From the NCBI GenBank assembly GCA_025531455.1, contig JAMYHL010000018.1, positions 124,001 to 188,000 of the forward strand: a stretch of 64,000 nt of DNA, read 5' to 3'. Shown here piece after piece: positions 46,492-58,954 of this stretch; positions within the stretch are counted from its first letter, which is position 1, and each line of letters begins with the position of its first letter. A model generated the notes under the pieces. It had not been told where the DNA came from and searched no databases. It saw only the letters and a list, made by a program, of their open reading frames with translations. This DNA is from Apiotrichum sp. Y4204 (taxonomy: Eukaryota; Basidiomycota; Tremellomycetes; Trichosporonales; Trichosporonaceae). Made by a program: the position numbers and the translations under genes.

Positions 46492-48749
46492 CTACTTTGT
46501 TGATCCAACCTTTTCACCCTCGTCCTGCTCGTCCTTTACCTTCTCGGGAAACTCAGCTAGAGTAGGGGGGCTATCCTCGTCGGTAGTATCGTCACGGGCG
46601 GTCCTTGAGGTTTCCAAGCCGATGGGCGGTGCGCCTTCGGCCTCAGCTAGGACTTCAGTCGGAGACTGGGTCTCGGCGGCGGCTGCCGGTCCACGAGGAC
46701 GCTTCATCGAGTATGCGCGGGTAGGAATTGTGACGACAAGACAGGCGGCGAAGAGCACCATCTTTACAAGCCAAGCTGGCTGGAACGAGTCGGCAAAGGC
46801 GTCAAGGATGGCACGCTTGAGCGGCGTGTCGGGCATTCCATGGATGGCCGCGTATCCTGCTGCTGAGGTAGGCACGTTGAATTCGGTGCCGTACCCGGGG
46901 ATCCTTGCAAATCGGTTGCGGAGGTTTGTGTTGAGAATGGCGGTGAACACACTCACGCCGACACTGCCGCCTAGGGAGCGAGTGAGCGTCCACGCTGCGG
47001 TCACGGCGGCCATTTCCTTGAGCGGCATTGCTGCCTGGATGATCAAGAGCGGCGACTGTAGCGACAAGCCGCATCCAATTCCCACTACGACAAGGAGGCC
47101 GTATTGCATGCTCAGGGCGACCGTCGAGCGGAAATAATGGTACAACAGGCCCCAACCCAGAACGCCGACTCCGTAGCCAAACCAAACGATGGGCCGGACA
47201 ACACGGAACCGACTCTGGATCTGGCCTGCCACAACGGTCGACCAAGATACGAAAATGGCGAAGGGTAGAAGCTGGATACCGCTCTGCATGGCATCCGCAC
47301 CGCGTACGCCTTGGAAGAATTGGGGAAGAAGAATGTTTGAGGGGATAAAGGCCGCAGCGTGCAGACTGGAACCGATGAGGAAGAGAAGCGTCGTACGAAC
47401 GCGGAAGGCGCGCTGTAATGTTAGTCAAAGTGAGTTTGAGCGTATGTAGGTTCAACTCACGGCTGGAATCACTGCGTTGCGTTTCGTGAAGACACAGTTT
47501 ATGCAGGCTGCAAAGAATGCTACACCTCCCACAACAATCAGCGCAATCGCGACCTTGTCGTTAAACCCGTAGTCAGCCGCAAAGCTGAAACCAACAATCA
47601 GGAGTGAGCCCGATATCATGATTAGTATCAACCCGACAAAGTCAAAGGTATGACGCAGCTGGCCAAACGTTTTGCCCTCAGGCTTGTTGAGACGCAGCGA
47701 GAAAACCAGGAGCACGAATGCGATGGCACACGTAGGCAGGTTGATGTAGAAGCACCAACGCCACGAGACCTGCATGTCAGTGATAGCCTGTGAACCACAT
47801 TGCCGGAGCTCACCTTCTGCGTCAATGCACCACCAATGATGGGCCCGACGACGGCCGCAACACCCCAAGACGCGCCCATAATACCCTGGTACGCGCCGCG
47901 CTTCTCCATCGGCGAAATGTCTGACACAATAATGGACACCAACCCCATGATCGAGCCGCCTCCGAGTCCTTGGAACGCGCGAGCCGTGATTAGCCTTAAG
48001 TGAGCGGAATTCCCATACAACAGCTGCTAATAAGATCCTTACCAAGTCATGTTCTTAGCAGCGCCGCACAATGCAGAGAAGATTGTGAACACAATAATGG
48101 CTGCGTACAACATGGGCTTGCGGCCGATGATGTCCGAGACGCGCCCGTTCACCGGCGTGAGCAAGGTCATCGCCAGTTGGTACGCCTGTCATCAGAACGG
48201 GTCAAGACCGCAAGGACATTCGGAACGTACCGTGGCGACCCAAGAGTACTGCGAGGGAGACGCATCAAACACCTCGGCGATGGTGGGTAGCGCTGTTGCA
48301 ATGATGGTCTGGTCGAGGGCGGCAAGGAAGAGAACAAGACCAAGACTTGGCATGACGATCCACATGTTATTCTTTGGAATTTCAGGCATAGCTTAGCGTC
48401 AGTGATCGTCCCTGCACCATGCACCAATATATCTTGCAGATCGTTCCTTCGAAAATTGCTTTAGCCTGTGCATGCGGCACGACTGGATTCCGCACAGTTC
48501 GCCAATGAACAACTCACCATAATCACCCTCTGTCCGACCCATACCCTTCTTTCTTGTCTTCTTCGTGCTCTCCTCAGATGGCAAAGTTGCCATAGATCCC
48601 GTTACAGACTCTGACCTGGACGGAGGCGCGAACGACTCGTCTCGCAGAGCAGCAACACGATCGCTCACACCCACGCGACCTCCTTCGACATCATTCAGCA
48701 CCGGCGCCGACGGCGGCAGGTCACTCGGGAGAGGGTTCTTTTCTGACAT
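46492..48749 (-). CDS. DHA2-family MFS multidrug exporter (14 TM)
   Basis: CDS complement(join(46492..47412,47461..47769,47814..47994,48043..48185,48231..48391,48518..48749)), 648 aa. A charged Ser-rich cytosolic N-terminus of about 85 residues leads into FLAALDQTIIATALPTIA (DHA2 TM1 signature), a motif A NGRVSDIIGRKP, ARAFQGLGGGSIMGL, motif C-like GASWGVAAVVGPIIGGALTQ and WRWCFYINLP. Length and hydrophobic segments fit 14 helices; the C-terminal tail is acidic. Such proteins export drugs, toxins or metabolites by proton antiport. Substrate unknown. ATG 48749 is the first in frame. The first intron is 126 nt; the others are 44-48 nt. Confidence 0.9.
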
Positions 48750-50056
48750 GACCGTGATTGTGAATTGGGTTGCGTTCCGCACGCCTGGGGACTGTCAAAG
48801 GAGCCGAATTTTTCGCCGCGAATCGATTGTTGACGCGATTGATCGAACAGTGGCGACAATTGCAGGCAATATCTTCCACGACCGAGAGTTCGTGATAATA
48901 TCCTGATCTCTGAAGAGCTCGTCCTCGGTCGGCGATTAATGAGAGTGTTGATGTGATACCAGCGATAGAGGCTGCATTGCTTACAAACATGAGTCGACAG
49001 AAAATATCCTGCCGACTCGAACACCTGTGACTGGCCACTGGAACTGCAGGACTACAGGAAAACACCACGACAAGGGGAGCCCGCCCACCGCCTGCCCAGT
49101 TCTGGTGCAGCACATGTGCTGCGGTCAAATCCGAAAATTCCAACATCACCTGCTGTCTCTTGGCGCCCAGGGGACGAGAGGTCCAGGGCGCTTAGGGTGG
49201 CGCGACAGTGCCGAGCGTGCCGAGTGACTGACTGTGCTTGTCGGCTCCGGGCTCCACTGGAAGCAGCGCTGAACAAGTAGAAGCAGCAGGTGCCGTAAAG
49301 GGGCATTGGTGGGGGGCATAGGTGCTAAAACACAGAGATGTGCTCGGTCTGTGATCGGCTGATGTGTTGAGACTCAGAGGGTGCGTTGGTATGTACACAC
49401 AACCCACAAGGGTCGAAAGGGGTTTCTGTAAGGCCTGAGGCTAGAAGGCCCTGATCACTGAGCGTATGACACTGAGATATCTGGATAAACAGGTGCGACG
49501 AGTTGGACATTTTGATAATTTGGTAGAGCCACTTGATGCTGGGGGGTTCAAAGCGTCGGCATTCTTGCAATCTTAGATCTCTGAGACATGGTGGTGCGGA
49601 AGCAAACAGACAGAATCGGTGACCTGCATGACCTGCATGACCTGGTGATCCACGCGATCCATGCAGGCCATGGGCCATGCAGGCTCGCACACCTAGCACA
49701 CCTGGCCAGTCGAGCGTTCGTGGGCTGGGTCTCGGCCCTTCCCCACAACTCATCTGGCCCCCCCGCACACATTGGACCGACGAGGACGTCTCACTTTCCC
49801 ATGTATCACACTAACCATCTACTTCCCCTCAACTCGTCGCAACCTCAAAACAAATCAATCCAGTGCCACAGGCGCAGCGCGTGAGCCGCACAGGGCCAAC
49901 ACTACTGATAGAGCAGATAGAAGGTATCAGCACTGCCGCAGAGATTGCCCAATCGCGAGATCAGCTCGCCACCCCAATTAACACTGTCAACTTGTGTATT
50001 GTGTATTACCTCGCCCCCGAAGCCGCCCATCACACACCCTAGCCGCAGCTGTTACG
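48750..50056. other. Divergent intergenic region, DHA2 transporter / tail-anchored protein
   Basis: About 1.3 kb without a recognised gene. A GACCTGCAT repeat lies near 49621-49650 followed by CATGCAGGCCATGGGCCATGCAGG, which is partly palindromic. The last 250 bp are C/T-rich. Confidence 0.5.
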
Positions 50057-50566
50057 ATGCCTGTAACATTTGTCGACCCCCCTCCTACTGGCCGCCGTCT
50101 CTCCGCGTCCTCACCATTCCCTGGTCGAGTGATGACGTCCCTCGTCCCGGCAGATGTGCCACGAAAGAAGCGCTCATCTTCGTCGTCCTCGGGCCGGCGC
50201 GTGCGACACTCAGTGGGAAGCTACACCGGAGCACCAGGTCCTGTACCCGAGAACCCATTCGCCGATGACAGCGGGGTCGCGCGCGCTGCGGGATCATCGA
50301 ACGTTTCTGCCGTTGCCGCTGGTCAGGATTACGAGCGTATGAGCCCCCAGGCAGACTCACTCCCCCCTCCCATGCTCTACCGGGAGGTTGGAGACGCTGA
50401 ACGTCAACCGCTTCTCGGTACGGTACAGGAGGAGGAGGATTCCCAGCGCCTCGACGTCCCTTGGGCATTCACACTCGCCATCGCGGCCGCTATTGGTGTG
50501 GCGACCTTTGTCATTCTCTACATATGGCGGATGGCGGAGGAGGAGGGAACCATGGCACGCGCGTAA
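50057..50566 (+). CDS. Small predicted tail-anchored membrane protein, unknown function
   Basis: Single-exon frame, 169 aa. I do not recognise a family. Ser/Arg/Pro-rich N-terminal 130 residues (RKKRSSSSSSGRR, then ENPFADDSG, an NPF-type peptide) are followed by a hydrophobic helix at about residues 133-157 with a short 12-residue tail ending EEEGTMARA, the layout of a tail-anchored protein. The YREVGDAERQPLLG segment contains an acidic di-leucine-like ERQPLL motif known from sorting signals. It starts at the first ATG after a C/T-rich leader; an upstream in-frame TTG/GTG-type start is not favoured. The membrane it resides in is not known. Confidence 0.6.
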   Translation: MPVTFVDPPPTGRRLSASSPFPGRVMTSLVPADVPRKKRSSSSSSGRRVRHSVGSYTGAPGPVPENPFADDSGVARAAGSSNVSAVAAGQDYERMSPQADSLPPPMLYREVGDAERQPLLGTVQEEEDSQRLDVPWAFTLAIAAAIGVATFVILYIWRMAEEEGTMARA

Positions 50567-51265
50567 ACAAAGGCTGCAATATATTAGGAAAGAAGGGAAG
50601 AGGGTCTGTGCGTGTGACTTCTGCGCCAAGAAGTGCATGGTCGACCGACACGTAGCAACGCCCTCTCCACAAGGCGATTGAGAGATCATGGCTGTCATAG
50701 GCAAGGATGAGCGTAGTGTATAGTATTTATATAACGAGATTGAACGCGATGTACACCGTTGTCTGTAGCAGAGTGCGCACAGGTTGGCCCAGATCACCGG
50801 TTGTCGCAGATTGCAGCCATGAACTTGTGAATCGAGTGCACGCATCGAGGAGTATGGTCCATTCCGCGACACATTGATAGCAGCATTATTGGACAGCTGG
50901 ACACCCCCACAGAGTGGAGTGACCCTGAGAATATGAGTGGCCCCGCATCCTGTGACTGGGGAAGCTGCAAAGACGCCGAGCAGCGAAAAGTGGTGGGTCC
51001 GGCGTGAGATCCGGAACGGCGCATGCAATGACGTCGGTTCGGACCATGTCCCAATGCATTTTGGCTGGGCATCTCGAGTTGCAGTCACCAGGTGACACCG
51101 ATGTACTGCTGTGGACCGTACGGATCACTCGTCGGCTCGAGCAAGCTCCGCGCGCTCGGCATGAACACCACTACTGTGTGCACATCACATGCAGCCTTCA
51201 TAACAGCTGCTTCCTTTGCATCTCTGTGCATGCTCAACACTTTTCCCTCTACACCATAGCCCAGA
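50567..51265. other. Intergenic region upstream of BCKDH E1 alpha
   Basis: 699 bp with an A/T-rich patch near 50710-50760; holds a 3' UTR and a promoter. No gene seen. Confidence 0.5.
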
Positions 51266-53102
51266 ATGCTTCGCCGAGTTCGCATCCCCCGCGTGGTGAC
51301 GACCGCACCCCGCGGTGAGAGGTCTCTTGTGAGTAGCAGGCGTTCGGGAGATGTTTGGCGGCTGCGGGGCCGTTGTCCTCTTACCGATATTGACTGTACA
51401 GATCACGGGCCCCCCGCCCAACCTTCCGGTGGTGCACCACACCACGGCCGGTGCGCCGATCGGCAAGCCCACCCCGCTGCCGCACTTCACGCCCGTCCCG
51501 GCGCTGAACAAGCTCATGTTGAGCTCCATGGACGACCCGAATGTCGACCGCCCCCGTGACCCCAGCTCGCTGGTGTACGTGCCCGAGTCGCAGGCAGAGC
51601 GCGCCGCGCGCGCCGGCCGCATGTCGAGCCCGCTGAGGCGTGGTGCTCACGAGTCGTGGTGGACTGCCGAGCAGGGCTTCTTCAATGCCGTCGCCAAGGT
51701 GGGTCGAAGACGACGGAAAGATAATCTTGGCAAGTCGTACTGACATCGATCTCAGACCATTCCCACCTACCGTGTTCTTGACGAGGAGGGACGCGTTGTG
51801 CGCGGAGGCAAGGTGCCTCTGATTACCAAGGAGGAGGCGCTCAAGATGTATGTCACAGCTGGGGATGACTACCCCTTTAACCTATGACTGTTCCGATTCT
51901 GACCCACAGTTACAAGTCCATGGCCCTCATCCCCGTGGTGGACAACGTCCTGTACCAGTCGCAGCGCCAGGGCCGTATCTCATTCTACATGCAGTGTGCC
52001 GGAGAGGAGGCCGCTGTTGTGGGAAGTGCAGCTGCCATGCACTCGTCGGACGAGATTTTCGGTCAATACGTAGGTTGCTGGAAGCATATCACCCGCTAAC
52101 ATAACAGCGTGAGCAGGCTGCGCTCCTCTACCGCGGAATGTCGCTCTCGCGTATGATGGGCCAGTGCTTTGGCAACATCGACGACGACAGCAGCAAGGGT
52201 CGCATGATGCCAGTCCACTACACCGCCCCTGATCTCGGCTTCCACACTATCACGTCGCCCCTCGCGACCCAGCTTCCCCAGGCCGCGGGTGCAGCGTACG
52301 CGCTCAAGGCGGACGAATCCCGGCAGGGTGACTGTGTTATATGCTACTTCGGCGACGGTGCTGCGTCCGAGGGTGACTTCCACGCCGCTCTCAACATGAA
52401 CGCCGTTCTTGGCGGTCCCTGCATCTGGTTCTGCCGCAACAACGGTTTCGCCATTTCCACTCCCGTCATCGACCAGTACGCAGGAGACGGTATCGCGTCC
52501 CGTGGCCCGGCGTACGGCCTGGACACCATCCGTGTCGACGGTAACGATGCTCTCGCCGTCCTCGCGGCGACCCGCGAGGCGCGCCGCCGCGCCGTCGAGG
52601 GCAAGAAGGGCGTTCTCGTGGAGGCAATGACCTACCGTGTCGGACACCACTCGACATCAGACGACTCGAGCGCATACCGTCCCATTGAGGAGGTCAAGGA
52701 GTGGACCGTCGTTGGTGAGTAGCGAGCTGACAAGATCAATAATTGTCCTTATCTGACACCACAGACAACCCTATTTCGCGCTACCGCGCATGGCTCGTGT
52801 CGCAGGGCTGGTGGACCGAGGCTGAGGAGAAGGAGATGGCTGCTGCCTACAAGAAGGAGGTGCTGCGCACGTTCAGCCGCTCTGAGAAGCTCCCCAAGCC
52901 TAAGCTCGGCGAGATGTTCAATGACGTCTGGGCCGTCACTGACGAGGGACCTCTGCCGGAGGTGATTATTGAGCAGCGCTCGGAGCTTGGAAGCCTTCTG
53001 AAGAAGTATGGTGGCGCATGGGAGCCGTGGAGGAAGGAGCTCAAACGCTTCGTCGAGGAGGGTGAGGACGTCATGGACTCGGCGTCCTCGGCGTCAAAGT
53101 AG
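51266..53102 (+). CDS. 2-oxoisovalerate dehydrogenase E1 alpha subunit (BCKDH)
   Basis: CDS join(51266..51328,51402..51698,51756..51847,51910..52069,52108..52714,52765..53102), 518 aa. The Arg-rich, acid-free N-terminus ([11 protein letters not shown]) fits a mitochondrial presequence. The thiamine diphosphate motif is [15 protein letters not shown]...CRNN; other family blocks are [53 protein letters not shown] and, around the phosphorylation loop, [17 protein letters not shown], as in animal BCKDHA. The E1 alpha/beta heterotetramer decarboxylates the keto acids of Leu, Ile and Val in the matrix. Budding yeast lacks this complex; basidiomycetes and filamentous fungi have it. Intron 3 begins inside AT|gtatgt and gives Ile at the junction. 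Confidence 0.95.
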
Positions 53103-54984
53103 AACGGCAGCAGAGAATAGCTAGACGTGTATCATGCATCGGTTCCGGACTGAACAGGTGGCACATGTGCATCGAGGAACAACTGGGCTGGTGAGGCTGA
53201 GAGACGAGGTAGGCTCGCGCCTGGCCGCACACGACGCCGTCAGCCTTTGAGGACTGGCGCACGACAAGAAGGACACATAAGAACACAACCGATATATGAT
53301 TGACATGCGAAGCAGGCGGAGATCTTGATCATCAGAGGATCCGCGACGGAGATCTCTGCAGGTGGGAATCCGACGATCACGGCTGCGGCGGAGACTTACA
53401 TTGGCCATCGTTTCGTCTGCCTAGTCTGATGTTCGGCTGCTAGCTGATAACTGTTGTGCTACAGTGCATGCATTGCCAGTGGCCAGTGGCCCAATGCCAA
53501 CTGAAGTGACCAGCTAGAAACATGTGACATGCGATATGGAGTGTCTGAACGCACAGAACGCCACATTCACCACCGCTTTCCCACATGCCTGGCATGCCTG
53601 GTCTGTGCGGCACTCCACACGCCGCGGGCCTGCGGCCAGGGACCTGGCTGGAGTTTAGAGGAACCCGTTGAAATGGGCGATCGCCGCGACTAGGTCTGGT
53701 GCAACAGCCGTGCGGCCCCACTCTGCTCCGACGACTCCACGGTCAGTGCCTTTTATCTGGGCCTGGTCCGATCCCTTCGTGTGCTGTGGGATCATGTGGG
53801 ATGTGGATGTTGCAGGATCGCAGGACACGCACACATGACAACTGCATTCGACTGCACTATCCATGGCCTCATGGTATCATGGGAGCAGAAGCCGCGGCCT
53901 GTCATGGGCATGGGGACACGACTATGCTGTGGCATGTCGTACACTGTTTGTGCATTTGTGGCCGGTGGTAGTGGAGTCCCATGCTTTGGCAGACGAGGGC
54001 TGATCGAGCTGGCATTTCGATGTAGATGACGAGGTTCCTCGATCCTCGACCACACCGACTGTCTGTGTCTTATGGTACTGGGCCTCCTTGCGATTCAGCG
54101 GATCTGCCGCCGCCCATATGTCGCCGCCCATACTTCGCGCCTGATCCATTGGCCCTTCATCTTGATCTCTGCCTGCCAACACCACAGAGAACCGATCATG
54201 TCGGACTAAAGATAAAACGGACCGCACCACTCTCCTCCCTACTTCAGCCACCAGTGTTCCCTGAGACGGTCTCAAACTGCCGCGCACACCACACACTCGC
54301 CTTCTTGGTTCGCTCTCCACGATCCACAAGCTGGAGAGACACATGTCCTGCTTGAACTACCTCGATGCACAGCAGAGTTGCTGAGGACTCTGTACAGACA
54401 TTATTAGGACTGCACCGGCCGTGCTCCTTGTCCCATCTTTCATCTGGCTTCGTCGCGCCACAGCCCCACTGAACATCCATACCACATCGCCACCAAGATC
54501 CCAACCGCAAAGAGCCCTCCACCACTGTTCTCCACCCCTGCCAGCGTTTCCCCGCCACTCACCATGTCGTGCATTCCGTCGCATCGCTCCAGGCGACCGC
54601 GACCGCGCTTCTGGATCATGGTTGACGACTTTGAGAGTCACATGTGTGAGTTACAGACCTCGAGTAACTGGAGCCCGAACCCGAGGGGATCAGTTTCTTC
54701 CACTTGACACAACGTCTTGCACGTCTGTCACGCCACAATCCATGCGGGATCGACTCCCGAGCTCCTGTTTCCATTTGCCCATTGACCATCGATTCATGAC
54801 TTGTGGTTCTGAACAACCCATCTCGCGTGTTACATATACAAGTACTGACCACGGTACAGCCCCACCACCTTCACCCCCACGAACGCCGCCCTACCTTCGT
54901 GCTCTCATCGCCGCCCGTTCTGTTCCATACAACGACGAAACCCGCCAACCCAGCAAACCCCTACCGTTCAGAGTACAGCCAGCA
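53103..54984. other. Intergenic region upstream of glucoamylase
   Basis: About 1.9 kb. An open frame extends upstream of the chosen glucoamylase ATG from about 54421 and includes further in-frame ATGs near 54724 and 54797, so the protein could start there, but the sequence resembles a C-rich leader. No separate gene recognised. Confidence 0.5.
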
Positions 54985-56726
54985 ATGCGGTCACCTGTCT
55001 CTGAGAAAGCCAAGTTGTTGCCCCCGCCAACCTTCAAGGCTGGCTTCATCGAGAAGTCACCGCACAATGAACCAGCTGGCGGCGAAAGCGACCTCTGCAA
55101 GGACCGATGGACCGCTACCTCGACCCGCGTCCTCCAGGTGTTGACTTTCATCATCTGTGCGGCGTACGTCGTCAGTCAACTTCCGCATGTCACACGCGAG
55201 TATTACTATCCCGCCACCCGGGTAAACGTCTCGACTCGTCTGGCCAGTGTCGACGACTGGATTCGCGCCGAGGCGCACACAGCGCTTCGGGCGATGCTTG
55301 CCAACATAGGTCCCGCGGCTGGAGCTCGGGACGGCATCGTGGTGGCCTCTCCCAGCACTGGCGGACCAGACGAACCCGACTACTACGTACGTGCGGCGGT
55401 GGCGTAGCCAGGAGAGCCGTTCCGGGACTTACGGCGCTGCAGTACACCTGGACCCGTGATGCCGCACTCACCATCTCGTCTCTACTTCCCATGCTCCTCT
55501 CTGACTGGTATCGTCGTCCCTGGGAGGTCTCCAGCGAGGTCACGCGGCATAATCATACTCATCCCCTCTTGGAGGGTGTCGTACGTTCGTATGTCCAAGC
55601 CCAGGCTGTTATTCAGTCCATGGTAAACCCTAGTGGCAATCTCTGGACTGGTGGTCTCTCAGAGCCCAAATTCACCACCTCTGGCCACCCTTTCACCGGC
55701 TCCTGGGGGCGGCCACAACGCGACGGACCCGCCCTCCGCGCTCTGGCGCTCATCCCGTATGCCCACTGGCTTCTCGATCGCGGCTATGTCGCCGATATCA
55801 ACTACGTCGCGACGCATCTTTACGATCCCATGTCGCTCCGCCGGCCAGGCAGCGTCATCAAGAACGACCTGGAAGAGGTCGCAAACTCGTGGCACTTCAC
55901 TGGGTTTGATCTTTGGGAGGAAGCCCACGGTTATCACCTATGGGGTGATGCTCTTTCCCGCCGAGCGCTCCAGGCCGGAGCGGGGCTTGCCTGGCGCCTC
56001 GGCGACGAGAAGGCTGCGTCGTTTTATACCTTCCAGGCGGGCGAGGTTGCCAAGCGCATCAACGAGTATGCCAAGGGGCGGGGTATTTGGAATGCCTCGA
56101 TTCCCACACCCAACGGCCGCACCGGTCTGGACGCTGGCACACTGCTCACGGTGATCCATGCCGGTGGCACCACGAACGATTCGGAGATCGAACTGGGCGC
56201 GGCTACACCCTCTGTGCTTGCAACTCTGCGCGCCTTTGTGCTGTCCTTCCAATACCCCATCAACCGCGGGCGATGGGTAGACGGATGGCTCGTCGGGCGG
56301 TACAAAGGAGACGTCTATGATGGGATCAGCTTCTCAGGAGGGAACCCGTGGTACATTGCCACGTTTTCCGTCGCTCACGTGCTGTACGCCGCACAGCTCG
56401 ACTTTGCGCGTGCCGGCCGCATCAACATGAGTGAATGCTCAGCATTCTGGCACGACCTGGGCTTCGATGTGTCCAGCAATGCGACCTTGGTCAGAGACCC
56501 GCGTTTCCTTACCGCATTACGTCGGCTGGGACAAGTGGGCGACGCATTCGTAGTCGCCGCCGCACGCACCGTTCAGAACGGCCGAATGAGTGAACAAATT
56601 GATCGCAAGACCGGTCGCCAGCGCGGGGCACGGGATCTGACATGGAGCTACGCCTCCCTTCTCGAGATGAAACGCGTACGCGACAAGGCGAAGCAGGCTG
56701 TGACAGCGGTCGCAGTGGCGCTATGA
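54985..56726 (+). CDS. GH15 glucoamylase with N-terminal membrane anchor
   Basis: CDS join(54985..55386,55443..56726), 561 aa. The first 48 residues are charged with no cleavable signal peptide; a hydrophobic helix follows (about 49-64), then a GH15 catalytic domain: YTWTRDAALT at 135 on, NLWTGGLSEPKF, RPQRDGPALRA, DLWEEAHGYHLWGDALSR with the general acid Glu, GRYKGDVYDGISFSGGNPWY, and MSEQIDRKTG...ARDLTWSYASLL with the base Glu. It releases glucose from the non-reducing ends of starch or glycogen. There is no C-terminal starch-binding module, unlike secreted Aspergillus enzymes. The topology suggests a vacuolar, Golgi or cell-surface enzyme (inference). Start choice is uncertain because the frame is open further upstream. 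Confidence 0.88.
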
Positions 56727-56948
56727 ACGATATTCCTACCATTATTCAACGATTTTAAAGTTGTACATTAAGATGTCTGCAATCATTAACATGCTCGGTA
56801 ATTTGATAGTATTGGATGTAACAGTGTAATCTGGAGCCTGAGCCTTACTCGATCCTGAGATTTGCATGAGGAATCGCTACAAAATGAACACTATCAACGA
56901 TAACAAACAGTCGCTAGCTGTCGGCAACAACCGCGTCTTGTTGGGTTT

Positions 56949-58954
56949 TTACTTCTTGTTCTTGTCGCCAGGCGAGAGAAGCACAAGTGCCTGAGAGTTA
57001 GGACAGTCCCCCAACTGGCTCCACACGTCGTCCATTTGATACTCACATACTTGCCGGAGATCTTCCATCCGGGCTCCTCCTCGTCGAGGCGGGTGGCGAC
57101 CTCCTCGGGAATGGCGGCAATGACGTCCGACTTGATGGTACGCAGCGAGCAGATGGGGGGCGCGCCCGCATCGGTTGCCATCGGCCCAATGGCCTGCATG
57201 AAGGTCGCCTCAGTGGGAACGTGGCAGTCGTACGAGAGCTTGCGGAAGTTGAGGTCACCCTTGAAGATGAGCAGGTCAGACTCGGAGATGTACTGGAAGA
57301 GATCGGGCGCCTCGTTGTTAAGATCCCAGAACGAGAATCCAGTACTCCAGAAGGGGTGAGCTGGAGTGTTAGCCGTTGCCATCTTAAACTGTCTGGTTAT
57401 ACTCACCCTGGTACTGCCACTTGCCCTGACGCTCGTACTCCTTCCAACGGCGACCCATGATGCGCAAAGTCTCCACCTCATCGTCCGAGGCGGTGTCGAA
57501 GAGGTGGCCGTAAACAGCGGTGTTAAGCAGCCTGTTGTGAGACGCAGCTCTACCTCGCGTTTTGTAACTCACCAGTTCCAATCCTTCTTCGTTACGTCAC
57601 TAACGAACCAGGGGATGCGCTTGCCGTGGAAGATGATCTTGTCGCAGATGCCGCTCTGAATGAGCCAGTCGGCGTAGACAAGGTCGCAGTACAGCTCAAA
57701 TCCGGCATTGTCGAGAACAAAGTCGATGCGGCCGCCCTTGAGGCTAAGAACATAATCAGCCAGATCGTGGAGGTTGTTGCCCAGAATGTTCTTCTCAGTT
57801 GACGCAAGGTGCTCGCCACCAGTCGATTGGAGCTTCTTGATGTCCTCCTCAGTCATGTCAATAAGCAGTGACAGGTCGGTCGAGTTTCCCCAGAGACAAA
57901 CTGCTCGTTCAGCAAGAGAACACCATCTGCCCCGCCCGAGACCGCAACGTACTCTGAGTAAGCTCAAGGAACAAAAGGCGCTCCTTCTTCTTCTTCTCCT
58001 CGGGGCTCAGACCCTCGAAAGTCACAGGCTCCGAGAAGCGGGTGGACAGCTCGAGAACGGCCTGAGACGAACGGGAGAAGGTGTCGCACTTCTGGCGGAA
58101 GAAGACATCTGTGTCGGTCAGCAAACCCTTCACGACAACGTAAGAGCTGAAAAAGTCACTCACCATAGTCGACCCAGTACTTGGACAGCGAGAAGCACTC
58201 CCTGAGACGACGGTACTTGTACGCCTCAGCAAAGAGCCAAGGCGCGTTCATGAAGTCCTTGCCACGGAAGTACTTTGCGATTTCCTGCAGCGTCAGAGTC
58301 CATCGGGAATTACAATGCTGCCTGTGCATACCTTGTTCCACAGCGCAACATCGCCCGCACCATCGTCGGCAATTGGCCTAAGCTTAGCGTTGTTCTGCAG
58401 GTCGTCCATGAGCTGCTGCATGCGCTCGACACAGTTGACAAGGTCAACAATGCGCTCCTCGTCCCATTCCTCGTTGATAGTGTGGTAAACGTCGTTGATA
58501 GCCTTGTTCAGGATGGTTGGCAGACGAACGCCCATAGTCGCCTAAACTTGTTAGTCATCACACGTGCAGGCTGAGAGAGAATATCCAACTACATACGTGA
58601 GCGAACGAGTACTCGTGGTAGCCACGGTAGGCGGGCCAAGGGGGCTGGTCTTGAATGTCAGCGACATTCACAAATCGAAAGGTAGCTAGCTCTCCATCGC
58701 ACCTGCTGTCTACGTACTAGGGTTGACACGGGTGGGGGTGCGAGGATACGCCTTCTCAATCAGCATTGCAGACACACAGACAATCAAAACTCACCACCCT
58801 GTTGGGCTCCGCCTTCTGCTTAGGCGGCAGGTTGCCGACGTTGAGCTGGGCATTTGTCAGCGACGGTCGCGATAAGATAACTGTCAATGTGGAGTGCGCC
58901 ACTTACCATCATCTTGGGCGGAGCCTTGGCGGAGGGGTGGTCTTTGTTCGACAT
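56949..58954 (-). CDS. DUF89/ARMT1-like damage-control phosphatase
   Basis: CDS complement(join(56949..56990,57047..57360,57407..57531,57573..57900,57953..58108,58164..58284,58332..58541,58597..58649,58718..58751,58795..58845,58907..58954)), 493 aa, 11 exons. The family pattern is seen in order: PPWPAYRGYHEYSFAH, the WEL/KY helical half (LFAEAYKYRRL), CLWGNSTDLSLL, and the metal site FVLDNAGFELYCDLVYADWL with Asp and Asn ligands; KIIFHGKRIPWFVSDVTKKDW and HPFWSTGFSFWDL follow. It resembles budding yeast YMR027W/Hrt2 and human ARMT1, metal-dependent phosphatases of sugar phosphates and related metabolites. The C-terminal exon encodes only 13 residues ending PGDKNKK. It is convergent with the glucoamylase, 222 bp between stops. 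Confidence 0.93.
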
